Below, one piece after another: positions 8,216-16,768 of a stretch of DNA of 64,000 nucleotides. The DNA is taken from the NCBI GenBank assembly GCA_021791415.1, contig JAJYWQ010000058.1, positions 1 to 64,000 of the forward strand. Direction: 5' to 3'. Within the stretch, counting starts at the first letter, position 1. Every line of letters begins with the position of its first letter. The position numbers and the translations under genes are program-made. The notes beneath the pieces were generated by a model. It did not search any database. It was given only the letters and a program-made list of their open reading frames with translations, and was not told where the DNA came from. The DNA is from a bacterium (GTDB lineage: Bacteria > Chloroflexota > Dormibacteria > Aeolococcales > Bog-877).

Positions 8216-9521
8216 CTCCGGCGAGCCCGGGTGTGGGCACCGGGCTGGCCCCGGGCGACGGGCGTCGCAGCCGCACTGCCTGGGCGGCCAGGGCCAGAAC
8301 CGTGAGGAGGAGCAGCAGGTTGCGCGCCTCGAGCACCAGCAAGCCGGGGCGCGCCAGTCCAAGGATCGAGGTCCAGAGGTAGGGGAACTCCATCTGGGTG
8401 AGCAGGCTGAGCAGGACGCAGCTCCAGAGAAGCATCGAGCGCTCCCTGCCGCCCAGCTCATAGGCAGCGAGGCAGGCGCAGGGAGTGAAGGCCGCCAGGT
8501 ACTGAGGGGACAGCACCGGCGTGGCCACCAGGGCCGCTCCCATGGAGGTGGCGAACAGGAGCCCAGGCGGCGCCCCAGGTCGGAGCCCGGCCCAGAAGAC
8601 TGCGAGCAGGAGCGCCAGCCCCAGGGCGGCGAACACGGCGACACCGACCGCCAGGTGGAGTCGGCTCCCACTCACCTCCATGGAGCCGAGTGTCCCTCTG
8701 TATACAGTCACCTGATGCAGGTGGGCGAGGGCAAGCCCCACGCCAGCCGGCAGGCTCTCGATTTCCACACCGCGTTCGAGGTTGTGAAGCTGGGAGGTGG
8801 CCAGGCCACCGTGCGACCAGAGCTGGAATCCCGCCACAACCGCCGCCACCGGGAGGAGGGCCAACAGGGCCGGGCGCCAGGTTGACGCGAACAGGGACCG
8901 CAGTCCGAGCCGGCTCCGGACCCCGGCGGCGCAGCCGGTGGAGACGAGCGGGACCAGCGCCACCAGGGCGTACTCCTTGATCAGGCCGGCGGCAAACACC
9001 AGCAGGAAGGCCGGGACGTACCGGGAGCGGGAGGTCGCGATGGCCGACGCCACAAGTAGCAACCCGATGGCGGGGTCAACACGGAAGACAACCAGCGGCC
9101 CAAGGGCGCCCAGGACGGCGACCAGCGACCAGCCGAGGCCAGGGCGGTGGGCGTGCCGTGCAACTAGGGCAACTCCGGCGAGGACCACCACCAGCATCTC
9201 CACGGCAAAGGCGAGAACGAAGTGCTCTGTCCCGGCCAGCCACGGCAGGGGGAGGAAGAGGAGGACTCCCGGCGGGTAGATGAAAGGCAGAGCTCCGTGG
9301 AAAGTGGCGGAGTAGGGGACGGTTCCGGAGAAGAGCAGGCGGGCGACTGTGGCCAGGTCCCCGAGCCCGCCGGCGGCCAGGCCCGTCCGGGCCGTGTGGG
9401 GGACGCCGCCGATTCCGAACGCGAGGGCGGGGGCGGCTCCCAAGACCAGCAGTCCCAGGGCGATGGCGGGCGGTATGGTCCACAACCCAGAGCCGGCCGG
9501 CTGCCCCGAGTCTCGGACCAT
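8190..9521 (-). CDS. Multi-pass membrane protein, GT87/DUF2029-like glycosyltransferase
   Basis: Repeated hydrophobic segments with PFIYPPGVLLFLPL and PVLSPQYLAAFTPCACLAAYELG; start chosen at MVRDSGQ. Confidence 0.55.
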   Translation of the reverse strand: MVRDSGQPAGSGLWTIPPAIALGLLVLGAAPALAFGIGGVPHTARTGLAAGGLGDLATVARLLFSGTVPYSATFHGALPFIYPPGVLLFLPLPWLAGTEHFVLAFAVEMLVVVLAGVALVARHAHRPGLGWSLVAVLGALGPLVVFRVDPAIGLLLVASAIATSRSRYVPAFLLVFAAGLIKEYALVALVPLVSTGCAAGVRSRLGLRSLFASTWRPALLALLPVAAVVAGFQLWSHGGLATSQLHNLERGVEIESLPAGVGLALAHLHQVTVYRGTLGSMEVSGSRLHLAVGVAVFAALGLALLLAVFWAGLRPGAPPGLLFATSMGAALVATPVLSPQYLAAFTPCACLAAYELGGRERSMLLWSCVLLSLLTQMEFPYLWTSILGLARPGLLVLEARNLLLLLTVLALAAQAVRLRRPSPGASPVPTPGLAGVRPKAVPR

Positions 9522-9579
9522 CGCCGGGAGTTTACCCGGGGAGCGGGTCCGAAACCGGGGCACCTGCTATGGTCGGAGC

Positions 9580-10215
9580 GTGGCTCCAGAGCGCCTCATC
9601 GCCTTCGCCGCGGTGGCGGTGCTGCTGATCGCGGTTCCCGGACCCAGCGTGCTCTTCATCATCAGCCGGGCGGTGAGCTTCGGCCGCCGTGTGGCGCTGC
9701 TCACGGTGTTGGGCAACAGCGCTGGAGAGGCGGTGCAGGTTGCTCTGGTGGCGCTCGGAGTCGGTGAGTTGCTCGAGCGCTCCGCGCTGGCCCTCTCGGC
9801 CATGCGTCTCGTGGGCGCGGCCTATCTGCTGTACCTAGGTTATCGCACCTTCACCTCTCGCTCGGAGATCCTCCCGGCGAAGTCGGCCGGTCCTCCCCCG
9901 GCGACCAAGTGGCGAGCCATTCTCGATGGGTCGCTCGTGGGGATCACCAACCCCAAGACGGCCGTCTTCTTCGTCACAGTCCTGCCCGCCTTCGTCACCC
10001 CCGGTAGAGCCGCGCTACCACTTCAGATCCTGGCGCTGGGATCCATCTGGGTGGCTATCGCCCTGATTTCCGACTCGCTCTGGGGTATGGCCGCGGCCCG
10101 TGCCGGGATGTGGCTGCGCTCCGCGCCTCGCCGTCGCATCCTGGTGCAGAGGTCCAGCGGGATAGTCACCGCCGGCCTCGGGGTTGGCCTGGTGGTGAGT
10201 GGCTTGCGGAGCTAG
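9580..10215 (+). CDS. LysE/RhtB-family translocator
   Basis: AVPGPSVLFIISRAVSFGRR...GAAYLLYLGYRTF...GITNPKTAVFFVTVLPAFV. Confidence 0.88.
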   Translation: MAPERLIAFAAVAVLLIAVPGPSVLFIISRAVSFGRRVALLTVLGNSAGEAVQVALVALGVGELLERSALALSAMRLVGAAYLLYLGYRTFTSRSEILPAKSAGPPPATKWRAILDGSLVGITNPKTAVFFVTVLPAFVTPGRAALPLQILALGSIWVAIALISDSLWGMAAARAGMWLRSAPRRRILVQRSSGIVTAGLGVGLVVSGLRS

Positions 10216-10217
10216 CC

Positions 10218-12245
10218 ATGGGCGGGGACGAGACGTCGGGTGCCCCTGCCTGGGGGACAGGGCCGGTCCCTGAGGGGACACTCCTCTGGGAGCCTCCCGC
10301 CGCCCTGCGTCGGGAGGCACGCCTGAGCCACTACCAGCGATGGCTGGAGGAGACTGGGCTGGTGGACGCCCGCTCGTACTCCGAGTTGTGGAACTGGTCG
10401 GTGGAGGACCCGGGGAGGTTCTGGGAGAGCGTCTGGACCTACTTTGGCGTGGACGCCCACGCCCCTTACGAGGTGGCTCTCGCCGACCGCGCCATGCCCG
10501 CGGCTCGGTGGTTCCCCGGGGCGAGGCTGAATTACGCGGAGCACGCCCTGAGGGCGCTCGAGCCGGGTCGAGCCCATGTGATCGCGGTGAACGAAGCAGG
10601 GAGCCGCCGAGACTTGTCGGGCGCCGAACTGACCTCCCAGGTGGGGGCGCTGGCCCAGCACCTGCGCCAGGCGGGAGTCGGCCCGGGTGACCGGGTGGCG
10701 GCGTACCTCCCCAATGTTCCCGAGGCCCTGGTGGGTCTCCTGGCATCCGCCAGCATCGGGGCCATCTGGTCGAGCTGCTCTCCGGACTTCGGCGAGCGCG
10801 CGGTCCTCGATCGTTTCCAGCAGATCGGGCCCAAGGTCCTGATCGCCTGCCGCAGCTACCACTTCGCGGGCAGGGAGTTCGATCGCACCCCCACTGTCCT
10901 GGCCCTGGTGGCGGGGCTGCCCAGCCTCGCCGAGGTTGTGTGGGTGGGGATTCCGCCAAGCCGCCAGTCCTCCACTTCGGCGAAACATCTCTCCTGGGAG
11001 ATGGCCACCTCTCTGGACTCCTCCCCTGAGTTCACGCCGGTTCCCTTCGACCACCCGCTCTGGGTCCTTTACTCCTCGGGGACCACCGGCCTGCCCAAGC
11101 CCATCGTCCATGGGCACGGGGGCATCCTGCTCGAGCACCTGAAGGCCCTGGCGCTGCACTCGGACCTTAGGTCCGGCGACCGCTTCTTCTGGTTCACCAC
11201 CACGGGCTGGATGATGTGGAACTACCTCGTCTCCGGACTCCTGCTTGGGGCCACCGTGGTCCTCTACGACGGGAGCCCGAGCCATCCCGGGGCGTCGCGG
11301 CTCTGGGAACTGGTCAGCGAGCTTGGTGTCACCCACTTCGGGACCTCCGCAGGGCATATCGCGGCGGGCATGAAGGCGGGCCTCCAGCCGGGGGAGGCTC
11401 TCGACCTGTCCACCCTGCGGCTGCTGGGATCAACGGGCTCCCCGCTTTCTCCAGAAGCCTTCGACTGGGTGTACCGCCAGGTGAAACAGGACGTCTGGCT
11501 CACCTCCATCAGCGGGGGCACTGACGTGTGCACGGCATTCTTGTTGGGCTGTCCCTGGCTCCCGGTGCGGGCTGGCGTCATCCAGTGTCGAGGACTGGGA
11601 GCCGCGGTCTCGGCCTTTGACCAGGACGGGCGGCCGCTCACGGGCGAGGTCGGGGAACTGGTCATCACGGAGCCACTGCCGTCCATGCCGGTCGCTCTGT
11701 GGGGTGATCGGGATGGCAGCCGCTATCGGGAGAGCTACTTCTCCGTGTATCCCGGCGTCTGGCGCCACGGGGACTGGGTCAAGGTCCGCCAGGACGGCGG
11801 CATCGTGATGTACGGGCGCTCGGACTCCACCATCAACCGACACGGGATCCGGATGGGTACGGCCGAGATCTACCGGGCGGTGGAGGAGCTGCCGGAGGTC
11901 GTGGACAGCCTGGTGGTGGACGTCCCCGTCCCGGGCGGGGACACCTTCATGCCGCTGTTCCTGGTGCTGGGGCCGGGAGTTGAACTGGAGGAGGACTTGG
12001 TGGCCATGGTGAAGGCCAAGGTGCGCGACCAGGTCTCGCCCAGGCATGTTCCCGACCTGGTGCTGCGGGTACCGGAGATCCCCAAGACTCTGAGCGGAAA
12101 GAAGCTCGAGGTGCCGGTGAAGCGGATCCTCAGCGGTGAGGACCCCGATCGAGCCCTGAGCCGGGAATCGTTGCAGAACCCGGCCGCCCTGGAGCCGTTC
12201 CTGGAACTCGCTCACCGGGCCCGGGAGTGGCTGCCGGGCGCCTGA
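10218..12245 (+). CDS. Acetoacetyl-CoA synthetase
   Basis: PGARLNYAEHALR, WVLYSSGTTGLPKPIVHGHGG, FFWFTTTGWMMWNYL, TSISGGTDVCTAF, IPKTLSGKKLEVPVKRIL. Confidence 0.9.
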   Translation: MGGDETSGAPAWGTGPVPEGTLLWEPPAALRREARLSHYQRWLEETGLVDARSYSELWNWSVEDPGRFWESVWTYFGVDAHAPYEVALADRAMPAARWFPGARLNYAEHALRALEPGRAHVIAVNEAGSRRDLSGAELTSQVGALAQHLRQAGVGPGDRVAAYLPNVPEALVGLLASASIGAIWSSCSPDFGERAVLDRFQQIGPKVLIACRSYHFAGREFDRTPTVLALVAGLPSLAEVVWVGIPPSRQSSTSAKHLSWEMATSLDSSPEFTPVPFDHPLWVLYSSGTTGLPKPIVHGHGGILLEHLKALALHSDLRSGDRFFWFTTTGWMMWNYLVSGLLLGATVVLYDGSPSHPGASRLWELVSELGVTHFGTSAGHIAAGMKAGLQPGEALDLSTLRLLGSTGSPLSPEAFDWVYRQVKQDVWLTSISGGTDVCTAFLLGCPWLPVRAGVIQCRGLGAAVSAFDQDGRPLTGEVGELVITEPLPSMPVALWGDRDGSRYRESYFSVYPGVWRHGDWVKVRQDGGIVMYGRSDSTINRHGIRMGTAEIYRAVEELPEVVDSLVVDVPVPGGDTFMPLFLVLGPGVELEEDLVAMVKAKVRDQVSPRHVPDLVLRVPEIPKTLSGKKLEVPVKRILSGEDPDRALSRESLQNPAALEPFLELAHRAREWLPGA

Positions 12246-12353
12246 GTCCTGTCGGGGGCCGGGATCCTTACCACCTTCCCATATCATCGGGGGAGATGCG
12301 CCCCAACCATCCGATCTCGCCCCTTTATGAGGTAGCCGCGGTTCGGCGGCCCC

Positions 12354-13277
12354 ATGGCCGGAGGTAGGCGGCGGAGCGCCGCCCTGGCCGCCCTGGCGGT
12401 CGGGGGAGGCGGGGTGGCAGCCCGGTCCGCCCGCCTGCTCTGGCGGCGGCGCGAGGTGAATTGGTCAGCCCCGGAGCGTTTCACGCAGGATGCCTATCTC
12501 AGCTGCCAGACCATGGGCTCCGGTCCCAGCCCGGTGCTGCTGCTCCACCCCTTGGGTGACACGTCCAGCTACTTCGGTTCCGCCTTTGACGAGCTGGCCG
12601 CCCCGGGTCCGTTGCTGGTGCCCGATCTGCTGGGCTTCGGTGGGTCTCCGCCATCGGAGGCCGGGTATGGCCCGGACGATCACGCCGATGCGCTGGCGCG
12701 GATGCTGGACCTCTTGGAGGTGAGGGAGCCGGCGCTGGTGGTGGGCCACGGCCTCGGCGGCGTCATCGGCCTCCGCCTGGCCGTCAGGCATCCCGGGCGG
12801 GTTCGGGCGCTGGTGGCGATCTCGCCCCAGATCTACTCCGACCCTGCCTCGGCGCACCAGCACCTGCGCCGGGCCGGTCTGCGGGTGCCCCCCCTGCGAG
12901 GATGGCTTCCGGCTCGAACCGGAAGGCGGGCCGCGCGGCGGGCGCTCGCGCCTGCCATCTCCGCCGACGTGCCCTCCCGGGTGGCGAGGGACAGGCACGA
13001 CTCCAAGGGCAGTGCGGCGTACCGTGGCACCCTGGTCTCCTGCCTGATCGAGGCCCGCGCCGCCGACTGGTTCCCCGACGTGACCTGTCCGGTCGATCTG
13101 GTGCTGCCGGCTGGCGATCGCAGCCTCGAGGTAGGGCTTCTCGAGAAGGTCTCCTCCGAAAACCCGTCGGTCCGGCTGACGCAGCTCATGTTCGGCGACT
13201 ACCGGCTTCCGCTCACACATCCGGATGGCTGCCTCGCCGCCGTGGACCGGTTTCGGGAGGAGCTGGCGGCGACATAG
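12354..13277 (+). CDS. Alpha/beta-fold hydrolase
   Basis: VLLLHPLGDTSSYFGSAFDELA, VPDLLGFGGSPP, LVVGHGLGGVIGLRLAVRHP. Confidence 0.75.
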   Translation: MAGGRRRSAALAALAVGGGGVAARSARLLWRRREVNWSAPERFTQDAYLSCQTMGSGPSPVLLLHPLGDTSSYFGSAFDELAAPGPLLVPDLLGFGGSPPSEAGYGPDDHADALARMLDLLEVREPALVVGHGLGGVIGLRLAVRHPGRVRALVAISPQIYSDPASAHQHLRRAGLRVPPLRGWLPARTGRRAARRALAPAISADVPSRVARDRHDSKGSAAYRGTLVSCLIEARAADWFPDVTCPVDLVLPAGDRSLEVGLLEKVSSENPSVRLTQLMFGDYRLPLTHPDGCLAAVDRFREELAAT

Positions 13278-13294
13278 CCGCCGGGGCCGAAGCG

Positions 13295-13315
13295 TCGGCT
13301 GGGTGATCCAGCCGA
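13295..13315 (+). terminator. Hairpin downstream of hydrolase gene (possible terminator)
   Basis: TCGGCTGG-gtgat-CCAGCCGA perfect 8-bp stem, but no U-tract. Confidence 0.4.
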
Positions 13316-13347
13316 GGCGGTGCTCGGGCGCTAATCTGAGCGGGAAT

Positions 13348-13419
13348 TGGGGCGTCGCCAAGTGGTAAGGCAGGGGACTTTGGATCCCCCATTCGAAGGT
13401 TCGAATCCTTCCGCCCCAG
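13348..13419 (+). tRNA. tRNA-Gln(TTG)
   Basis: TGGGGCG...CGCCCCA acceptor stem, anticodon loop acTTTGga (TTG), T-arm GAAGGTTCGAATCCTTC; TAATCT -10-like box at 13332-13337. Confidence 0.93.
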
Positions 13420-13755
13420 CGCCCCAATCTCAGTCCTGCCTCTGGCGGCGGTGTCAACCCGGTCGGCGGCTGGATCTCAACCTGCTCCCGACCTTGGTGC
13501 ACATGGCCAGGATGGCGAACCGAGCCCCCTTGCGAGCGGGGGTGGGGACCAGATGCTGGTCGTGGTCGCCCGCCAGAAGCTGAGAAGGAGGAGGAGGAGG
13601 GAAGTTCCCAAGGTGAAGCTGAGGGCCGACTGGCCCCTGAGGCGCGGCAGGCACCGAGGCGGACGACGTGCACGCGGGCCTGGGGCCGGGGCCAGGCGCA
13701 AGCACAAGGCGCCATCACTGGGATTGAACGGGGCGCGGTGACTGTGGTCGGGTCG

Positions 13756-14061
13756 TCAGCGGCGAGAAAAGCCCTGGACCACCTCCATCACCTCATCCAG
13801 GTACTGGTCGCCCTCCCCCCGCCTGATCCCGTCAGACACACAGTGGGCGAGGTGCTCGCGCAGAAGTAGGAAGCCGATCTGCTCCAGGGCTGCGGTGGCC
13901 GAGCGGATCTGGATGAGCACCTCCGGGCAGTAGCGCTCCTCCTCGACCATGCGGGCGATCCCGGCCACCTGGCCCTCCACCTTGCGAAAGCGCTGGAGAA
14001 GCTGGGGTTTCGTAGCCTGGTAGGAGCCGCGGCGGCCGGTGCCGGCTGGTGCAGAGCTCAT
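13756..14061 (-). CDS. CsoR/DUF156-family metal-sensing repressor
   Basis: FRKVEGQVAGIARMVEEERYCPEVLIQIRSATAALEQIGFLLLREHLAHCV, including Cys...His-x-x-Cys ligand positions. Confidence 0.88.
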   Translation of the reverse strand: MSSAPAGTGRRGSYQATKPQLLQRFRKVEGQVAGIARMVEEERYCPEVLIQIRSATAALEQIGFLLLREHLAHCVSDGIRRGEGDQYLDEVMEVVQGFSRR

Positions 14062-15758
14062 GCCCCGCCCGCGCCGCCTGAACCCGCGAGGCCCGCCGCC
14101 GCCGCCAACCGGCGTTGGAACTCGGCGCTGCATGCCTCAGAGCAGAAGTAGTGGGTCAAGCCCGCGAGTTGGAAGCTGGACGCCGCCGCGGCGGCGTCGA
14201 TCTCCATCCCGCAGACCGGGTCGGTCACCCGCCTCGAAGCCAGGCGGGGATCCAGGAAGCGGCCGGGGTCGGCGGCGAATCGGTCCCGGCAGGACAGCGC
14301 GCAGAAGTAGTAAGTGGCGCCATCGTGGGTGAGGGTGGCCGTGGCGTGCTGCCGGTCCACCTCCATCCCGCAGACGGGGTCGACGGCGGAGCGGGCACCT
14401 ACACCTCGCGGGGCAGCGTCGGGCATTGGGGTTCCTCCCTGTTCAGGTGAGCCGGTCTCGGAGGCCATCCGGTCGCGGCAACGATCGGAGCAGAAGTAGA
14501 TGGTCGACCCCGCGAGCACCAGGGTCGCCGGGGCGTTGGCGATCTCCACCTGCATGCCGCAGATGGGGTCTATGGCGTAGCCGGCGCTGCCGCCGGCCAC
14601 GCGGCGGCGCCGGTACTCCCAGAAGATGGCGGCCAGGGCGACCAGGGCCAGGAGGTCCAGGACACTCGTGTAGTTCATGGCGAAGGCGTTGGTTACCAGC
14701 TGCGTGGGCCGCCCCGGAGGAGCGATCCCAACCGCCTGGAAGAGGTACTGGACCATAAGGCCGGCGGCCGACATCACCACCCAGAAAGCCAGCAGCATCC
14801 GCAGGGCGAGCCTCCAACCGTAGAAGCGGCGGTAGATGAGGAGCAGCGGCATGCTGATCAGGTCGGCGAATACGAAGCTGACCACCCCTCCGAAGCTGAT
14901 CCCTCCCTTCCACAGCGCGGCGGCCAGGGGCACGTTGCCAACTGAGCAAACGAAGCTGATGATGGCAATGAAGGGTCCGATGACCGCGTTCTCCAGCGAG
15001 GACCAGAAGCCGTGGCCGGTGAGGAACAGTGCCTGCCAGGCCGAACTCGGCACCAGCGCTGCCAGAAAGCCCGCCACGAGGAAACCGATTGCCAGCTCGC
15101 GGCGAAGCATTGTCAGATCGGCAGCGGCGTAGGCGGCGGCATCGCTCCACCCCTCCCGGGTGCGCATCCTCGCCCGCCAGCCGGCTTCCCGCGGGTCCGG
15201 TGCAGGGTGCGGAGCTGCGCAGCTGGCCACCTCTTCGTCGCCGGCCGCCCCGGCGTTCAGCCGTCTCCGAGCCCGCTCCACCAACTGACGCGGGAAGAGA
15301 ACCCGGGCCACCAGCGCCAGGAGGGCAATCATGAGCAGCCCCCCGACGAACTCGCTGGCCGTGAACTGCCAGCCGATGAGCACGGCGAGCACCACCCCGA
15401 GTTCGATCACCAGGTTGGTGGAGGCGAACATGAACACCATGGCGGCGACGAAGTCGGCCCCCTTGGCGAAGAGCGACTTGGCCATCGCCGATGCTGCATA
15501 GGAGCAAGAGGAGGAGGCGGCCCCGAACCCTGCCGCCCGGGTCAACGAGAGCAGCCCCGGGCGGCCCAAGGCGGAACTCATCTCCCGGCGGGATACGAAT
15601 GCCTGAACGCCGCCCGAGAGCATGAACCCCAGGGTGAGGGCCCAGAGGGTCTCCCAGACCATGGCCAGGGCCTCACGCAGCCCCGCCCCGACCGAGCCCA
15701 GAACGTGTAGCGCGAGCATCGCTGCGACCTCCTCAGGCATGATACCCCCGGGGGGCAT
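14058..15758 (-). CDS. DUF318 (YraQ/ArsP-like) permease with three C-terminal YHS domains
   Basis: Multi-pass N-terminus GFGAASSSCSYAASAMAKSLFAKGADFVAAMVFMFASTNLVIELG, then DPICGMQV...YFCSDRCRDR, DPVCGMEV...YFCALSCRDRF, DPVCGMEI...YFCSEACSAEF. Confidence 0.85.
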   Translation of the reverse strand: MPPGGIMPEEVAAMLALHVLGSVGAGLREALAMVWETLWALTLGFMLSGGVQAFVSRREMSSALGRPGLLSLTRAAGFGAASSSCSYAASAMAKSLFAKGADFVAAMVFMFASTNLVIELGVVLAVLIGWQFTASEFVGGLLMIALLALVARVLFPRQLVERARRRLNAGAAGDEEVASCAAPHPAPDPREAGWRARMRTREGWSDAAAYAAADLTMLRRELAIGFLVAGFLAALVPSSAWQALFLTGHGFWSSLENAVIGPFIAIISFVCSVGNVPLAAALWKGGISFGGVVSFVFADLISMPLLLIYRRFYGWRLALRMLLAFWVVMSAAGLMVQYLFQAVGIAPPGRPTQLVTNAFAMNYTSVLDLLALVALAAIFWEYRRRRVAGGSAGYAIDPICGMQVEIANAPATLVLAGSTIYFCSDRCRDRMASETGSPEQGGTPMPDAAPRGVGARSAVDPVCGMEVDRQHATATLTHDGATYYFCALSCRDRFAADPGRFLDPRLASRRVTDPVCGMEIDAAAAASSFQLAGLTHYFCSEACSAEFQRRLAAAAGLAGSGGAGGA

Positions 15759-15770
15759 AGGCCTCTGGTC

Positions 15771-16682
15771 TCAGAAGGGGGGAGGGGGCACCAGGAGGAC
15801 TCCCAGGACCAGCTGGCCGCGCCGGCGGGCCAGCTGCTGGATGGTGCGGAGGACGCTGGCCGCGGCGGGTGAGATGGACTCGGCCCAGAGCTGGAACCCC
15901 TGGTTCAGGACCTCGAGCTCGCGGATTTGGGGGACGGTCGCGCGGAGTGCCTGCTGCACCTCCTCAGGAAGGGGGTCGGACTCCAGGCTCTTCACCCAGT
16001 CGGCGGCCACCTGGCGAGGGGTCGAGCGGGCTTTCGGCTCGGAGAGCGCCAAGATCGCAGAGGCCAGCTCCCGCACCCTGCCGAAGAGAACCTCGTTACC
16101 CCGGGCGCGGGCCAGCCGCTCCAAGACCTCCGTTACGGGAGCGGGTAGGAGCATGCGGCCCAGGATCGGGGAGACCGGCAGTGCCCAGCCCCCGCCCAGG
16201 ATGTCCGCCCACTCTCCCGCGGCCTCCTCGGAGAGAGGGCGGCGGAGTCGGCCGAAGATCCCCAGGCTCTCTCGAGGGGTGGAGTGAGCCGCGGCCAGGT
16301 AGGCGGCCACCGCCTCCGCGCTCGCCTCCTCGGACTCGAGGGCACGGTCCACCGCCTGGAGCAGGCCGTCCAAACGGGACCGCTCCTGCTCCAGGGTGCG
16401 GCGGTGCCGCTCCAGAGCCGGCCGAAGAGATTCCTCCGCGCCCAGGCGCGGAAGGCTTGCCGAGATCTCGGCAAGGCTCATACCCAGGCTGCGCAGCAGA
16501 TCGATCTGGAGGAGCAGGAGCAGCTCGCCAGCGCCGAAGTAGCGGTAGCCGCTGGGAGTTCGTGCCGGGTTCACCAGCCCCAGTCGTTGATAGTGCCGGA
16601 TGCGTCCGGGCGTGACCCCGGTCAGCTTGGCCGCCTCTCCGATCTTGAGGCGGGGGGACGCGTCCGCATCAAATGAGCTCAC
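15771..16682 (-). CDS. MerR-family transcriptional regulator
   Basis: KIGEAAKLTGVTPGRIRHYQRLGLVNPARTPSGYRYFGAGELLLLLQI. Confidence 0.88.
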   Translation of the reverse strand: MSSFDADASPRLKIGEAAKLTGVTPGRIRHYQRLGLVNPARTPSGYRYFGAGELLLLLQIDLLRSLGMSLAEISASLPRLGAEESLRPALERHRRTLEQERSRLDGLLQAVDRALESEEASAEAVAAYLAAAHSTPRESLGIFGRLRRPLSEEAAGEWADILGGGWALPVSPILGRMLLPAPVTEVLERLARARGNEVLFGRVRELASAILALSEPKARSTPRQVAADWVKSLESDPLPEEVQQALRATVPQIRELEVLNQGFQLWAESISPAAASVLRTIQQLARRRGQLVLGVLLVPPPPF

Positions 16683-16685
16683 GGC

Positions 16686-16723
16686 TTGACTCTACGACGG
16701 TTTCAAGGTTTAGAGTCCTAAAC
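16686..16723 (+). promoter_or_regulatory. Divergent merR/hpnH promoter-operator: TTGACT-N19-TAGAGT (+) with GACTCTA/TAGAGTC inverted repeat and GTTTAG-AGTC-CTAAAC palindrome
   Basis: -35-like 16686-16691, -10-like 16711-16716, inverted repeat arms 16688-16694 and 16711-16717, palindrome 16708-16723. Confidence 0.6.
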
Positions 16724-16768
16724 GATCAAGCCAGGCAGGGCCGTCACCCGAGCGGCCGGAGGAAGCAG

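Noticed and set aside
13454-13755. Several short ORFs downstream of tRNA-Gln
   Set aside because: Mutually overlapping low-complexity Arg/Pro/Leu-rich frames without initiation signals
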